Shown one piece after another: positions 1 through 7,119 of a DNA stretch of 9,671 nt. The DNA is from Methylocystaceae bacterium (GTDB taxonomy: Bacteria > Pseudomonadota > Alphaproteobacteria > Rhizobiales > Beijerinckiaceae): the NCBI GenBank assembly GCA_003152255.1, contig PLZT01000361.1, positions 1 to 9,671 on the forward strand. Reading direction: 5' to 3'. Under the pieces are notes generated by a model, which was given only the letters and a program-made list of their open reading frames with translations, was not told the DNA's origin and made no database searches. A program made the translations under genes and the position numbers. Positions within the stretch are counted from its first letter, which is position 1. Every line of letters begins with the position of its first letter.

Positions 1-502
1 TGGGATCGTCCCATCGGCGCGCATCGCTTCCGTGGTCGCCATTTCCGCCGCGGAAAGGAGAAAGGGGTCAGTTTCTAGCATGTGCGATCACAACTCCGTG
101 TAATCGGGCGAGACTCTGAACAACGACTCGACCTATCGCCCGCCTCCGACATTATAATTGCTAGCGCAAGAATCTGGCGGAACTATGCTTTTCTACGCGA
201 GAACATTTTTGCGGCGACACCCGTCCGTGCGCGCCGTCAAAACAATTCTTTAGGTTCATTGGCTTGACCTACGCCGCCCTTCCTCAACCCCGCGCCGCGG
301 CCGTTCGCGGCGATAAACGCGGCGGTCGCGCAATATTTTTCAAAACCTCCGCATTAGCGCGCAAAAGCGGCGGCCGCCGAAAAGGCGGGTTCGGGTTATC
401 TCAAAAAAAGTAATGGCTGAGGGCGAAAACGACGACCGCGGCGATGCATCTAGAACGCGGGCGATCGAATTAGCGCTGAGTCCTACCGTGGCGTCGCCTG
501 CG
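1..502. other. Region without a supportable gene
   Basis: I see no convincing gene here. The open frames are short, start without a good ribosome binding site and do not resemble any family I know. The stretch around 280-400 is locally GC-rich and simple. It contains two direct copies of CGCGGCG (about 306-312 and 318-324) and a perfect 12-bp palindrome CGGCGGCCGCCG at 368-379, but neither has the stem-loop plus T-run of an intrinsic terminator. A GC-poorer patch at about 140-270 is not coding in any obvious way. This is probably intergenic or decayed DNA between an unseen left-hand gene and the regulator. Confidence 0.5.
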
Positions 503-796
503 TTATTCGTCGTTCTCGGCGTTCAAGTCTTCTATCGGGATGGACGCGGCCATGGAGCCGGCCTTGCGCAGCCTTACGCCCGCCCCTTCCCCGTTGTCAT
601 CGACGAAGATCACGCCAGACGATTCGAGGGCGGCACGAATGGCGGCGACTGTCCGATCTTGCGCGGCAAGCGCGCCGGGCTGAATTTCAAGCCGCTTGAT
701 CGAAGGAAGCGAGACCTTTGACGCTTCCGCCAAGTCCTTTTGTTCCCAGCGCAGGAGCGCCCTCGCGGCCCGGATTTGCTCGCTCGTCACCGTCAT
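503..796 (-). CDS. XRE-family helix-turn-helix transcriptional regulator
   Basis: A 97-residue protein whose N-terminal half (about residues 5-40) reads as a Cro/C1-type HTH. It begins IRAARALLRWEQKDLAEAS, and KVSLPSIKRLE follows as the recognition-helix region. The C-terminal half contains ESSGVIFVDDNGEGAGVRLRK, a tail typical of a large family of small orphan XRE regulators in Rhizobiales. On the minus strand the ATG at 796 is preceded by AAAGGTG at suitable spacing, which supports this start. It is divergent from the hydrogenase operon and shares a roughly 300-bp intergenic region with it. That makes it a candidate local regulator, but the family is widespread and not hydrogenase-specific. 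It could equally be an unrelated neighbour or an autoregulated antitoxin-like protein. No toxin partner is visible beside it. Confidence 0.78.
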   Translation of the reverse strand: MTVTSEQIRAARALLRWEQKDLAEASKVSLPSIKRLEIQPGALAAQDRTVAAIRAALESSGVIFVDDNGEGAGVRLRKAGSMAASIPIEDLNAENDE

Positions 797-819
797 GATG
801 ACACCTTTAGCATTTTTTT

Positions 820-850
820 ATACTCAAGCGATTTATAGCTCCCTAAGTAT
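820..850. promoter_or_regulatory. Imperfect dyad upstream of the XRE regulator (putative operator)
   Basis: The arms ATACTCAAG (820-828) and CCTAAGTAT (842-850) form an inverted repeat that matches at 7 of 9 positions, centred in an AT-rich segment 24-54 bp before the regulator's start codon. On the minus strand TATAAA at 817-822 could be the -10 of the regulator's promoter, so a protein bound to the dyad would block transcription. Autoregulation by the XRE protein is an inference. Confidence 0.3.
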
Positions 851-1042
851 TATTCAATCCCCGAGGCGTCATATTTGGAGCTGGATGCAATCACAATCCG
901 CCAATGTCCCAACTTGCGAGAACCTCCACGGCCGGCGAAAGCCCGCGGTAGAGCTTTCCGTGCACATCGGCATCACATGTCTACTTCGAATTCTGTCATA
1001 GGCGTAGCAATTTTGAACTAATGTGGTGCTTGTGCGTTTCCA

Positions 1043-1058
1043 AGGCACGGCGGAAGCT
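1043..1058 (+). promoter_or_regulatory. Candidate sigma54-type (-24/-12) promoter of the hydrogenase operon
   Basis: The sequence AGGCACG followed by GCGGAAGCT places GG (1044-1045) and GC (1056-1057) exactly ten bases apart, the invariant spacing of sigma54 promoters. The -24 half matches TGGCACG at 6 of 7 positions, but the -12 half (AAGCT against TTGCA) is poor apart from the GC. Transcription would begin near 1069, about 30 nt before the hhyS start. Several proteobacterial uptake hydrogenase operons are sigma54-dependent, which makes this plausible. No enhancer-binding protein gene is in the window, and a single match of this kind can occur by chance. Confidence 0.33.
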
Positions 1059-1098
1059 TGTTGTGCAAAGGTAAAGCAGAGAATAGCAGGGGGTTTCA

Positions 1099-2178
1099 AT
1101 GGCTGAGAGCGCTCCCTACGGCCGCAAAACTCAACGCTCACCTGCGATCTCAGAGGTTCACATATTATGGATCACCGCGGGTTTAGGTTGTGACGGCGAC
1201 AGCGTCTCGATTACGGCCGCGACCGAGCCGAGCATCGAGGATATTATCCTGGGTTCGGTCCCGGGTCTCCCAAAGGTCCATCTTCATAACCCCGTTCTGG
1301 CGTACGAAGTAGGCGACGAATTTCTGGAATGGTTTCATAAAGCGGATCGCGGCGAATTGGAGAACTTCGTCCTCGTCGTCGAGGGATCGATCCCAAATGA
1401 ACATTTGAGCGGCGACGGCTACTGGGCCGCGATGGGAACCGATGCGGCGACTGGCCAGCCTATCAAAACGACCGAGTGGATTGATCGTCTGGCGCCAAAA
1501 GCACTCGGCGTCGTGGCCGCCGGCACCTGCGCCACCTACGGCGGCATTCACGCGATGAAGGGTAACCCCACCGGCTGCATGGGGATCGCGGATTATCTCG
1601 GCTGGGACTGGAAATCGAAGGCCGGGCTGCCGATCGTCAACGTTCCCGGATGCCCCGTTCAGCCCGACAATTTCATGGAGACGCTTTTATATCTGCTGCG
1701 TCAGTTGGCCGGCCTCGCGCCGATGATTCCGCTCGACGACGCGCTTCGCCCGAAATGGCTTTTTGGCATGACCGTGCATCAAGGGTGTGATCGCGCCGCG
1801 TATTACGAGCAGGCGGATTTCACCCACGAATATGGCTCGCGGAAATGTCTCGTCAAAATTGGCTGTTGGGGACCCGTGGTTCAGTGCAACGTTCCGAAAC
1901 GCGGCTGGATCGCCGGCGTCGGCGGATGCCCAAACGTTGGCGGCATTTGCATCGGCTGCACCATGCCCGGTTTTCCGGACAAGTTCATGCCGTTCATGGA
2001 TGAACCCCCGGGCGCGCGCATCTCTTCGGTATTGGTCCAACCCTACGGGATGTTGATCCGCAATTTGCGCCAGCTGACCAATAATGCCCTGAACAGAGAG
2101 CCGAAGTGGCGTCACAACCGCGCGAACAGCACAACGGGCTACCGTCCCGACAAACCCGAACAAACCTACCCCCTCTAG
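1099..2178 (+). CDS. hhyS: Group 1h [NiFe]-hydrogenase small (iron-sulfur) subunit
   Basis: This 359-residue subunit carries electrons from the NiFe site through three iron-sulfur clusters. Around the proximal cluster, C31, C144 (GTCATYGG) and C185 (PGCP) are kept, but the usual second cysteine of CxxC is D34 (GCDGDS). A Cys3Asp proximal cluster is the known trait of the actinobacterial-type hydrogenase of Ralstonia. The distal ligands appear to be H227, C230, C250 and C256. The medial site has C263, C277, C284 and C287. C277 sits where standard enzymes have a proline, which predicts [4Fe-4S] rather than [3Fe-4S]. There is no twin-arginine signal peptide and no C-terminal membrane helix, so the enzyme should stay in the cytoplasm or dock to the membrane peripherally. 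AGGGGG six bases before the ATG supports the start. Nine bases separate it from hhyL. Confidence 0.95.
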   Translation: MAESAPYGRKTQRSPAISEVHILWITAGLGCDGDSVSITAATEPSIEDIILGSVPGLPKVHLHNPVLAYEVGDEFLEWFHKADRGELENFVLVVEGSIPNEHLSGDGYWAAMGTDAATGQPIKTTEWIDRLAPKALGVVAAGTCATYGGIHAMKGNPTGCMGIADYLGWDWKSKAGLPIVNVPGCPVQPDNFMETLLYLLRQLAGLAPMIPLDDALRPKWLFGMTVHQGCDRAAYYEQADFTHEYGSRKCLVKIGCWGPVVQCNVPKRGWIAGVGGCPNVGGICIGCTMPGFPDKFMPFMDEPPGARISSVLVQPYGMLIRNLRQLTNNALNREPKWRHNRANSTTGYRPDKPEQTYPL

Positions 2179-2187
2179 GAGGCGGCA

Positions 2188-3999
2188 ATGGACGACACAG
2201 TGTTGGGAACGGGACTCGCCGCGAACAAATCCGCTCCGAATCTCGTCGAAATGAACTGGGATCCGATTACGCGCATCGTCGGCAGCCTGGGCATTTTCAC
2301 GAAAATCGACTTCGACGCCCGCCGCATCGCGGAATGCCACAGCACCTCATCGATATTTCGCGGATATAGCATTTTCATGAAGGGAAAGGATCCGCGCGAC
2401 TCGCATTTCATCACGAGCCGCATCTGTGGAATCTGCGGCGACAATCACGCCACCTGCTCCGTATATGCTCAAAACATGGCCTATGGCGTCAAGCCGCCGG
2501 CGCTCGCGGAGTGGATCGTCAATCTCGGCGAAGCCGCCGAGTATATGTTCGACCACAATATATATCAGGACAATTTGGTCGGCGTGGATTTCTGCGAGCA
2601 GATGGTGAAGGAGACAAACCCGAGCGTATGGGCGAAAGCTCAATCGACCCTTGCGCCCCATTCCGCCGATCACGGCTACCGCACGATCGCCGACATCATG
2701 ACCGCGCTCAACCCCTTCACCGGGGATTTTTATCGCGAAACGCTTGTCGTAAGCCGCTACACCCGTGAGATGTTCAGCCTGATGGAGGGGCGCCATGTGC
2801 ATCCCTCCACGCTCTATCCTGGCGGCGTCGGCACGACGCCTTCGGTGCAATTGTTCACCGACTACCTCATGCGCCTCGTCAAATATGTGGAATTCATGAA
2901 GAAATGCGTGCCCTTGCACGATGATCTCTTCGACTTCTTCTACGAAGCGCTTCCTGGTTATGAAGAAGTCGGCCGCCGCCGCATTCTCCTGGGTTGTTGG
3001 GGCTCTTTCCAGGATCCCGATAAGTGCGATTACCAGTATAAAACCATGACCGACTGGGGACGTGCGATGTTCGTCACCCCCGGCGTGGTTGTCGATGGCG
3101 AGCTTGTCACGACGGATCTCGTCGACATTAATCTGAACATTCGAATTTTGCTCGGAAGCTCCTTCTACAATGACTGGGACAATTGCGAGACGTACGTAAA
3201 AACCGACCCCCTCGGCAACCCGGTCGACCAGAAGCATCCCTGGAATCAGACGACCATTCCACGGCCGCAAAAACGCAATTTCGACGGCAATTATTCCTGG
3301 GTGATGTGTCCGCGCTGGCTCGATAAGAGAACGGGCGACCACCTCGCGCTCGATACTGGCGGCGGCGCGATCGCGCGCTTGTGGGCGACCGCGCTCGCTG
3401 GGCTTGTCGACGTAGGTTACGTGAAGGCGACAGGTCACAGCGTCAAGATCTATCTGCCGAAAACAGCGCTCAAGCCGGAGAAGGAATTCGAATGGAAGAT
3501 TCCGAAATGGAGCAACGCGATCGAGCGTGACCGGGCGCGAACCTATTTCCAGGCTTATTGCGCGGCTCTCGCATATCATTTCATCGAGAAAGCGTTGACC
3601 GAAGTGCAGGCGGGGCGCACAAAAACCTTCACCGATTTCAAAGTGCCTGACGAGGCCATCGGGTGCGGCTTCCACGAGGCGGTCCGCGGCGTACTTTCCC
3701 ATCACCTTGTGATTAGAAATGGGAAAATCGCGAACTATCATCCTTATCCGCCGACCCCGTGGAACGCGACGCCGCGCGATATTTATGGAACGCCGGGACC
3801 TTATGAGGACGCGGTGCAAAACACCCCGATCTTCGAGGAAAACGGGCAAGACAAGTTCAAGGGCATCGACATCATGCGCGCCGTGCGCAGTTTCGACCCT
3901 TGTCTGCCGTGCGGCGTCCATATGTATCTCGGCGGCGGAAAGACGCTCGAAACCCTGCATTCTCCGATGTTTGGCGTCTCGCGCGGAAAAGCGTCATGA
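2188..3999 (+). CDS. hhyL: Group 1h [NiFe]-hydrogenase large (catalytic) subunit
   Basis: This 603-residue subunit holds the NiFe active site that splits H2. The N-terminal L1 motif is RICGICGDNHATC, with C80 and C83 and with H87 four residues on. The C-terminal L2 motif is DPCLPCGVHM, with C572, C575 and H578. The four cysteines are the Ni/Fe ligands. The L1 form ICGICGDNHATC is characteristic of group 1h. A 25-residue tail follows H578 and is the expected peptide removed by the maturation protease encoded at 7116. The start has a strong AGGAGG at 2177-2182, which overlaps the hhyS stop codon and suggests coupled translation. The 3' end overlaps the next start as ATGA. Length and both motifs are intact, with no sign of decay. 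Confidence 0.96.
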   Translation: MDDTVLGTGLAANKSAPNLVEMNWDPITRIVGSLGIFTKIDFDARRIAECHSTSSIFRGYSIFMKGKDPRDSHFITSRICGICGDNHATCSVYAQNMAYGVKPPALAEWIVNLGEAAEYMFDHNIYQDNLVGVDFCEQMVKETNPSVWAKAQSTLAPHSADHGYRTIADIMTALNPFTGDFYRETLVVSRYTREMFSLMEGRHVHPSTLYPGGVGTTPSVQLFTDYLMRLVKYVEFMKKCVPLHDDLFDFFYEALPGYEEVGRRRILLGCWGSFQDPDKCDYQYKTMTDWGRAMFVTPGVVVDGELVTTDLVDINLNIRILLGSSFYNDWDNCETYVKTDPLGNPVDQKHPWNQTTIPRPQKRNFDGNYSWVMCPRWLDKRTGDHLALDTGGGAIARLWATALAGLVDVGYVKATGHSVKIYLPKTALKPEKEFEWKIPKWSNAIERDRARTYFQAYCAALAYHFIEKALTEVQAGRTKTFTDFKVPDEAIGCGFHEAVRGVLSHHLVIRNGKIANYHPYPPTPWNATPRDIYGTPGPYEDAVQNTPIFEENGQDKFKGIDIMRAVRSFDPCLPCGVHMYLGGGKTLETLHSPMFGVSRGKAS

Positions 4000-4580
4000 A
4001 GCATCTCGATGAGACGCGAGCGGGCGGCGCGCTTCGACAATGTGTCGGGCGTATGGAGACATCGATCGAAGCGCTCGAGAGCATCGGCGACGCGAACGCC
4101 CGCGGCGTGGCGAGAGACCTGTTGGAAGCCGCGTTGGACCTGCACGCGATAGCCCTGGCGAAAGTCCTGACCATTTGCCAGGAAACAGAAAATGGCGATC
4201 TCCTAATTCGCAATCTGCTCGCGGACGCCTATGTCGGCGCCGTCGTTCTGTTGCATGGATTGCACCCGCAAGACGCCGAGGCCCGCCTGCGGAGCAAACT
4301 CGCGGAGATGCGGCCGCATTGGGGCGTCCGAGGATTCCGCGTGGAACTGAGCCACATCGATCGAACCGCCGCGCGGGTTCAGGTGATGGTCTCGGATGAC
4401 GCCGAGCGTGGGACGAACAAGGCTTTGGCGCTCGAGATCGAGCAAGTCCTGACCGAAGCCGCGCCCGATCTCGACGAAATCGTGGTCGAAGTTTGCGACA
4501 AATCGATTCAGACGCCAGCGTTTGCCCCGTCGAACTCTTCGAAAGTCACAGCAAATGACCGCGACAGGCAAACCGCGTAG
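3996..4580 (+). CDS. NifU C-terminal-like protein of group 1h hydrogenase loci
   Basis: A 194-residue protein. The N-terminal part (about 1-85) is helical and not recognised. The part at about 90-170 follows the plan of the NifU C-terminal domain: LHPQDAEARLRSKLAEMRPH, then GVRGFRVEL, a beta segment ending VQVMV, and a helix EIEQVLTEAAPDL. In true NifU domains a GxCxxC motif that binds an iron-sulfur cluster follows the beta segment. Here that place reads SDDAERGT, with no cysteine. It is therefore unlikely to be a classic cluster scaffold and may instead be a structural assembly or electron-relay partner. The start at 3996 overlaps the hhyL stop as ATGA; an upstream in-frame ATG at 3900 lies inside hhyL and is less likely. 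NifU-like genes directly after hhyL are usual in these loci. Confidence 0.8.
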   Translation: MKHLDETRAGGALRQCVGRMETSIEALESIGDANARGVARDLLEAALDLHAIALAKVLTICQETENGDLLIRNLLADAYVGAVVLLHGLHPQDAEARLRSKLAEMRPHWGVRGFRVELSHIDRTAARVQVMVSDDAERGTNKALALEIEQVLTEAAPDLDEIVVEVCDKSIQTPAFAPSNSSKVTANDRDRQTA

Positions 4581-5196
4581 CAATTGGGTCGCGACCGTCA
4601 GGCGCTTCGTGACGACGAAGATCCATATGGAGACCTGTGACTTCTGCGCTCAGCGCCTGCCGCCCGCGCATAAGCATCTCATCGAGCCCGCCACGCGCCA
4701 ATTTTATTGCACATGCGACGCCTGCGCACTGACGCTCGAATCTGACGGAAGGTTCCGCGCGGTCTCGCCGAAAACCGAACGGTTGCAGCACTTCCATCTT
4801 ACCGATCCCACCTGGGAGACGATGCAGCTTCCAATAGATATTGTCTTCTTTTTCTTGAGCGGCGAATATCTTCGACCGACCGCCATCTACCCTAGTCCAG
4901 CCGGCGGAATGGAATCCGCGCTGAGCGTCCAAGCATGGACCAGCCTCCTCGAAGCCAAACCCTCGCTCGGCGATATGGAACCGGATGTCGAAGCGCTCCT
5001 CGTCAACCGCACCAAAAGCACCCGCGACTATTATCGCGTGTCCATCGACCGATGTTACGCCCTCGTCGGCCTCATTCGAATGCAATGGCGCGGCCTTTCC
5101 GGCGGCTCCGACGTGTGGGACGACATCCGCGACTTTTTCGCCTCGCTGGATACGAGCGCCGAGACGAAGAACGACAAGGCCTACTTCCATGGTTGA
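4555..5196 (+). CDS. DUF5947 family protein, hydrogenase-associated
   Basis: A 213-residue protein of unknown function found with group 1h hydrogenases. Near the N-terminus are ETCDFC (C28, C31) and, about 20 residues later, YCTCDAC (C52, C54, C57). This CxxC...CxCxxC arrangement looks like a metal-binding knuckle for zinc or an Fe-S/rubredoxin-like site. Family landmarks follow: LPIDIVFFF (about 92-100), YPSPAGGMES, LEAKPSLGDMEPDVEALLVNR, and near the end CYALVGLIR with WRGLSGGSDVWDDI. No signal peptide or membrane helix is evident. I chose the start at 4555, which overlaps the previous gene by 26 bases, because the VRRFV segment before the cysteines looks native. Starts at 4522 and 4627 are possible. 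A role in electron transfer or cofactor assembly for this hydrogenase is inferred from context. Confidence 0.82.
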   Translation: MTATGKPRSNWVATVRRFVTTKIHMETCDFCAQRLPPAHKHLIEPATRQFYCTCDACALTLESDGRFRAVSPKTERLQHFHLTDPTWETMQLPIDIVFFFLSGEYLRPTAIYPSPAGGMESALSVQAWTSLLEAKPSLGDMEPDVEALLVNRTKSTRDYYRVSIDRCYALVGLIRMQWRGLSGGSDVWDDIRDFFASLDTSAETKNDKAYFHG

Positions 5197-5839
5197 TTTG
5201 GAATTCAAGGTTGAAAGTGTCGATGTCGAAAAATACTCGGCGACGCCCCTGTTGCGGTTCGCGCTTCATGTCGTCAATAATAGCGCGGCCGCAGCGATCA
5301 AAAACATTCTCCTTTCCTGCCAAATTCGCATCGAGCCGGCGCGCCGCGGGTACGACGCCGATGAACGAGAACGCTTGGTCGAGTTGTTTGGCGCGGCCGA
5401 ACACTGGGGTGGCGCGTTGCGAAGCTTGCTTTGGACGCACGCCAATGTCGCGATCCCCGAATTCGACCATGAAAGCCGCGTACAGCTGCCAGCGCTATGC
5501 ACGCACGACTTTAACGTCGCCAGCGCCAAATATTTCAATGGTCTCATCAACGGCGCAGCGCCGCTGACGTTCCTATTCAGCGGCTCGGTCTTCTATTGCG
5601 AAGATGACGGATCGCTTCAAATCGAACAGATTCCCTGGACCAAGGAGACGACCTTCCAACTCCCGGCAAGCGTCTGGCGCTCCCTGATGGATCAGCATTA
5701 TCCCGACAGCAATTGGCTGCGACTCGAGCGCGACACGTTCGATCGTCTCTATGCCTATAAGCGCCGCGCGGGGCGCCTGACTTTCGACGCCGCGCTCATC
5801 GATCTGCTCGATATGCATGCGAAGGAAGCCGTCCCATGA
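5189..5839 (+). CDS. DUF6084 family protein, hydrogenase-associated
   Basis: A 216-residue protein whose family recurs in group 1h hydrogenase operons; its biochemical role is unknown. Recognisable landmarks are PLLRFALHV near the start, the segment CQIRIEPARRGYDADERERL, LFGAAEHWG, and LLWTHANVAIPEF. The most typical part is CTHDFNVASAKYFNGL followed by APLTFLFSGSVFY, then IEQIPWTKE and a C-terminal segment WRSLMDQHYPDSNWLRL. It appears soluble, with mixed beta strands and no signal peptide. The start at 5189 overlaps the preceding stop by 8 bases, and the stop overlaps the next start as ATGA, so translation is probably coupled to its neighbours. A longer in-frame extension back to 4985 lies inside the DUF5947 gene and is rejected. 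Confidence 0.82.
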   Translation: MVDLEFKVESVDVEKYSATPLLRFALHVVNNSAAAAIKNILLSCQIRIEPARRGYDADERERLVELFGAAEHWGGALRSLLWTHANVAIPEFDHESRVQLPALCTHDFNVASAKYFNGLINGAAPLTFLFSGSVFYCEDDGSLQIEQIPWTKETTFQLPASVWRSLMDQHYPDSNWLRLERDTFDRLYAYKRRAGRLTFDAALIDLLDMHAKEAVP

Positions 5840-7119
5840 TCTTCGATCGCGAAAAGGAGATCGCCGACGCGATTCTTTATGAAGGTTATATTTTGTACCC
5901 CTATCGCGCTTCGGCCGTCAAAAATCAGCAGCGCTGGACCTTTGGCGGCGTGTTTCCGCAAGGCGTCGAGGACGAAATCTCCACGATGAGAACCGAGATT
6001 TTGCTGCACGCAGACGCGGCGGCGCGGGTCGAGATTCTCGTTCGCTTTCTCCAAACACAAGAGCGCCAGGTTCGAAAGTTGAGGACCCATGCTTTGGGGG
6101 GGGGCGGTCTACGAGCGCGTCGCGGAGTTGGATGTCGAGGGTCAAAGATACGTCACTTGGGATGAAGCGGTCGAACGCGAGATCACGGCTTCGGACATTC
6201 TTCTATCCGAGGTCGTGTCGCGGCCAAGACACATAACATTTGGCGAGCCAGCGCAAGAAGCTGTTGAAACAATATTTGCACCCAGTGGGGCCGTTGCGGG
6301 AACTGTGACGAGAACTTGCCAAGCCATTGAAGGCTTGCTGGAAATCTTCGCGACGGAACTTGGCGATGGCGTTCTGCGCCTCGGTGTCGCCGTGACGAAC
6401 CCATCAAGCTCCCGGAGTCGGGCCGGCTCTCTCGGGCCGATGCGCAGACTTACGCTTTTATGTCGACCCACGCGCTGATGCATACGTCGTCGGGAGAGTT
6501 TATTTCGGTCCTCGATCCACCCGCTCATCTCCAAGCAGCAGCTGAGACATGCCGCAATCAGGGGACATGGCCCGTACTCGTCGGCGAGGAAGGAAAGCGG
6601 GACAAGATCCTCTCATCGCCGATTATCCTTTACGACTATCCGAAAGTGGCGCCGAAGAGCAAAGGGCCTTTCTTTGACGGCGCCGAAATCGATGAAATGC
6701 TGGCGCTCCGCGTGCTCACCCTGCCCGACGATGAAAAGCGCGAAATGATGGCGGTCGACCCCCGAACGAAAGCCATGCTGGAGCGTTGCGAGGCGATGAA
6801 CGGTCCCGATTTCGCATCTCTGCACGGAGCGCTACGGCCCGCGGAAGCTTCTCGTGCCGAGGCGCGGCCATTTGACCTTTCGATCGGCCAACATGTGCGT
6901 CTTCACCCCAAACCGCGTGGCGACGTCTTTGATCTCGCGCTCAAAAGCAGAGCGGCGACGATTTTGGCGATCGAAAGGGACTTCGACGATCGCGTGCATA
7001 TCGCGGTGACGCTCATGGACGATCCCGGCGGCGACCTGGGCGCCCATGGATTTCCTGGACATCGCTTTTATTTCTCTCGCGAGGAGATCGAACCCATCAA
7101 CGCTGGAGACCAACCATGA
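5836..7119 (+). pseudogene. Hydrogenase-cluster conserved protein, interrupted by two frameshifts
   Basis: One gene split over two frames. Frame A covers 5836 to about 6096 (DAILYEGYILYPYRASAVKNQ). Frame B covers about 6105-6400 (QRYVTWDEAVE). Frame A then resumes from about 6403 to 7119 (SSPIILYDYPKVAP, EIDEMLALRVLTL, PGHRFYFSREEIEP). These pieces match, in order, one protein of about 430 residues that I know from group 1h hydrogenase loci; I recall no assigned function. Removing one G from the nine-G run at 6096-6104 and adding one C to CCC at 6400-6402 restores a continuous 427-residue frame. As written, the first piece stops at 6165 and the middle piece at 6478. Two opposite one-base changes, both in homopolymers, with protein similarity kept between them, suggest sequencing errors or very recent mutations rather than old decay. 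The C-terminal 90 residues look like a separate beta-rich domain. Confidence 0.83.
6096..6104 (+). repeat. Nine-G homopolymer tract within a coding region
   Basis: A run of nine G residues, the longest homopolymer I noticed in the window. Read with eight G, the surrounding gene continues in frame as THALGGAVYERV. Read with nine, it shifts frame and ends at 6165. Such tracts are sites of slippage and of sequencing error. Confidence 0.9.

Larger units (their letters stand above)
797..1098. other. Divergent intergenic region between XRE regulator and hhyS
   Basis: A 302-bp non-coding stretch. The left part (about 811-860) is AT-rich and probably holds the promoter of the leftward regulator, overlapped by an imperfect dyad. 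The right end holds a sigma54-like candidate and the hhyS ribosome binding site AGGGGG, which lies just before the ATG at 1099. The middle (about 870-1010) shows no clear gene, RNA or repeat. Open frames crossing it on both strands have no ribosome binding site and no recognisable protein character. Confidence 0.5.

Noticed and set aside
1..42. Possible minus-strand gene start at 42 running off the left edge (MATTEAMRADG).
   Set aside because: Only 14 codons are visible, the ribosome binding site is poor, and no family is recognisable.
82..267. Small plus-strand open frame of 61 codons starting with GTG.
   Set aside because: No ribosome binding site, unlikely composition and no family resemblance; probably chance.
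368..379. 12-bp GC palindrome as a terminator or operator.
   Set aside because: It has no loop, no T-run and sits in generally GC-rich simple sequence.
413..1001. Two plus-strand open frames opposite and beside the XRE gene.
   Set aside because: They are antisense to a recognisable HTH protein or cross the intergenic region without start signals.
1058..1068. TTG-N5-CAA, the half-site pattern of HupR/HoxA-type activators.
   Set aside because: It lies downstream of the candidate promoter rather than upstream and is short enough to occur by chance.
869..1141. Minus-strand open frame of 90 codons before hhyS.
   Set aside because: It runs into the hhyS start, has no recognisable domain, and lies in the expected promoter region.
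2347..3960. Long (537-codon) minus-strand open frame inside hhyL.
   Set aside because: It is antisense to a motif-complete catalytic subunit; long antisense frames are common in GC-rich genes.
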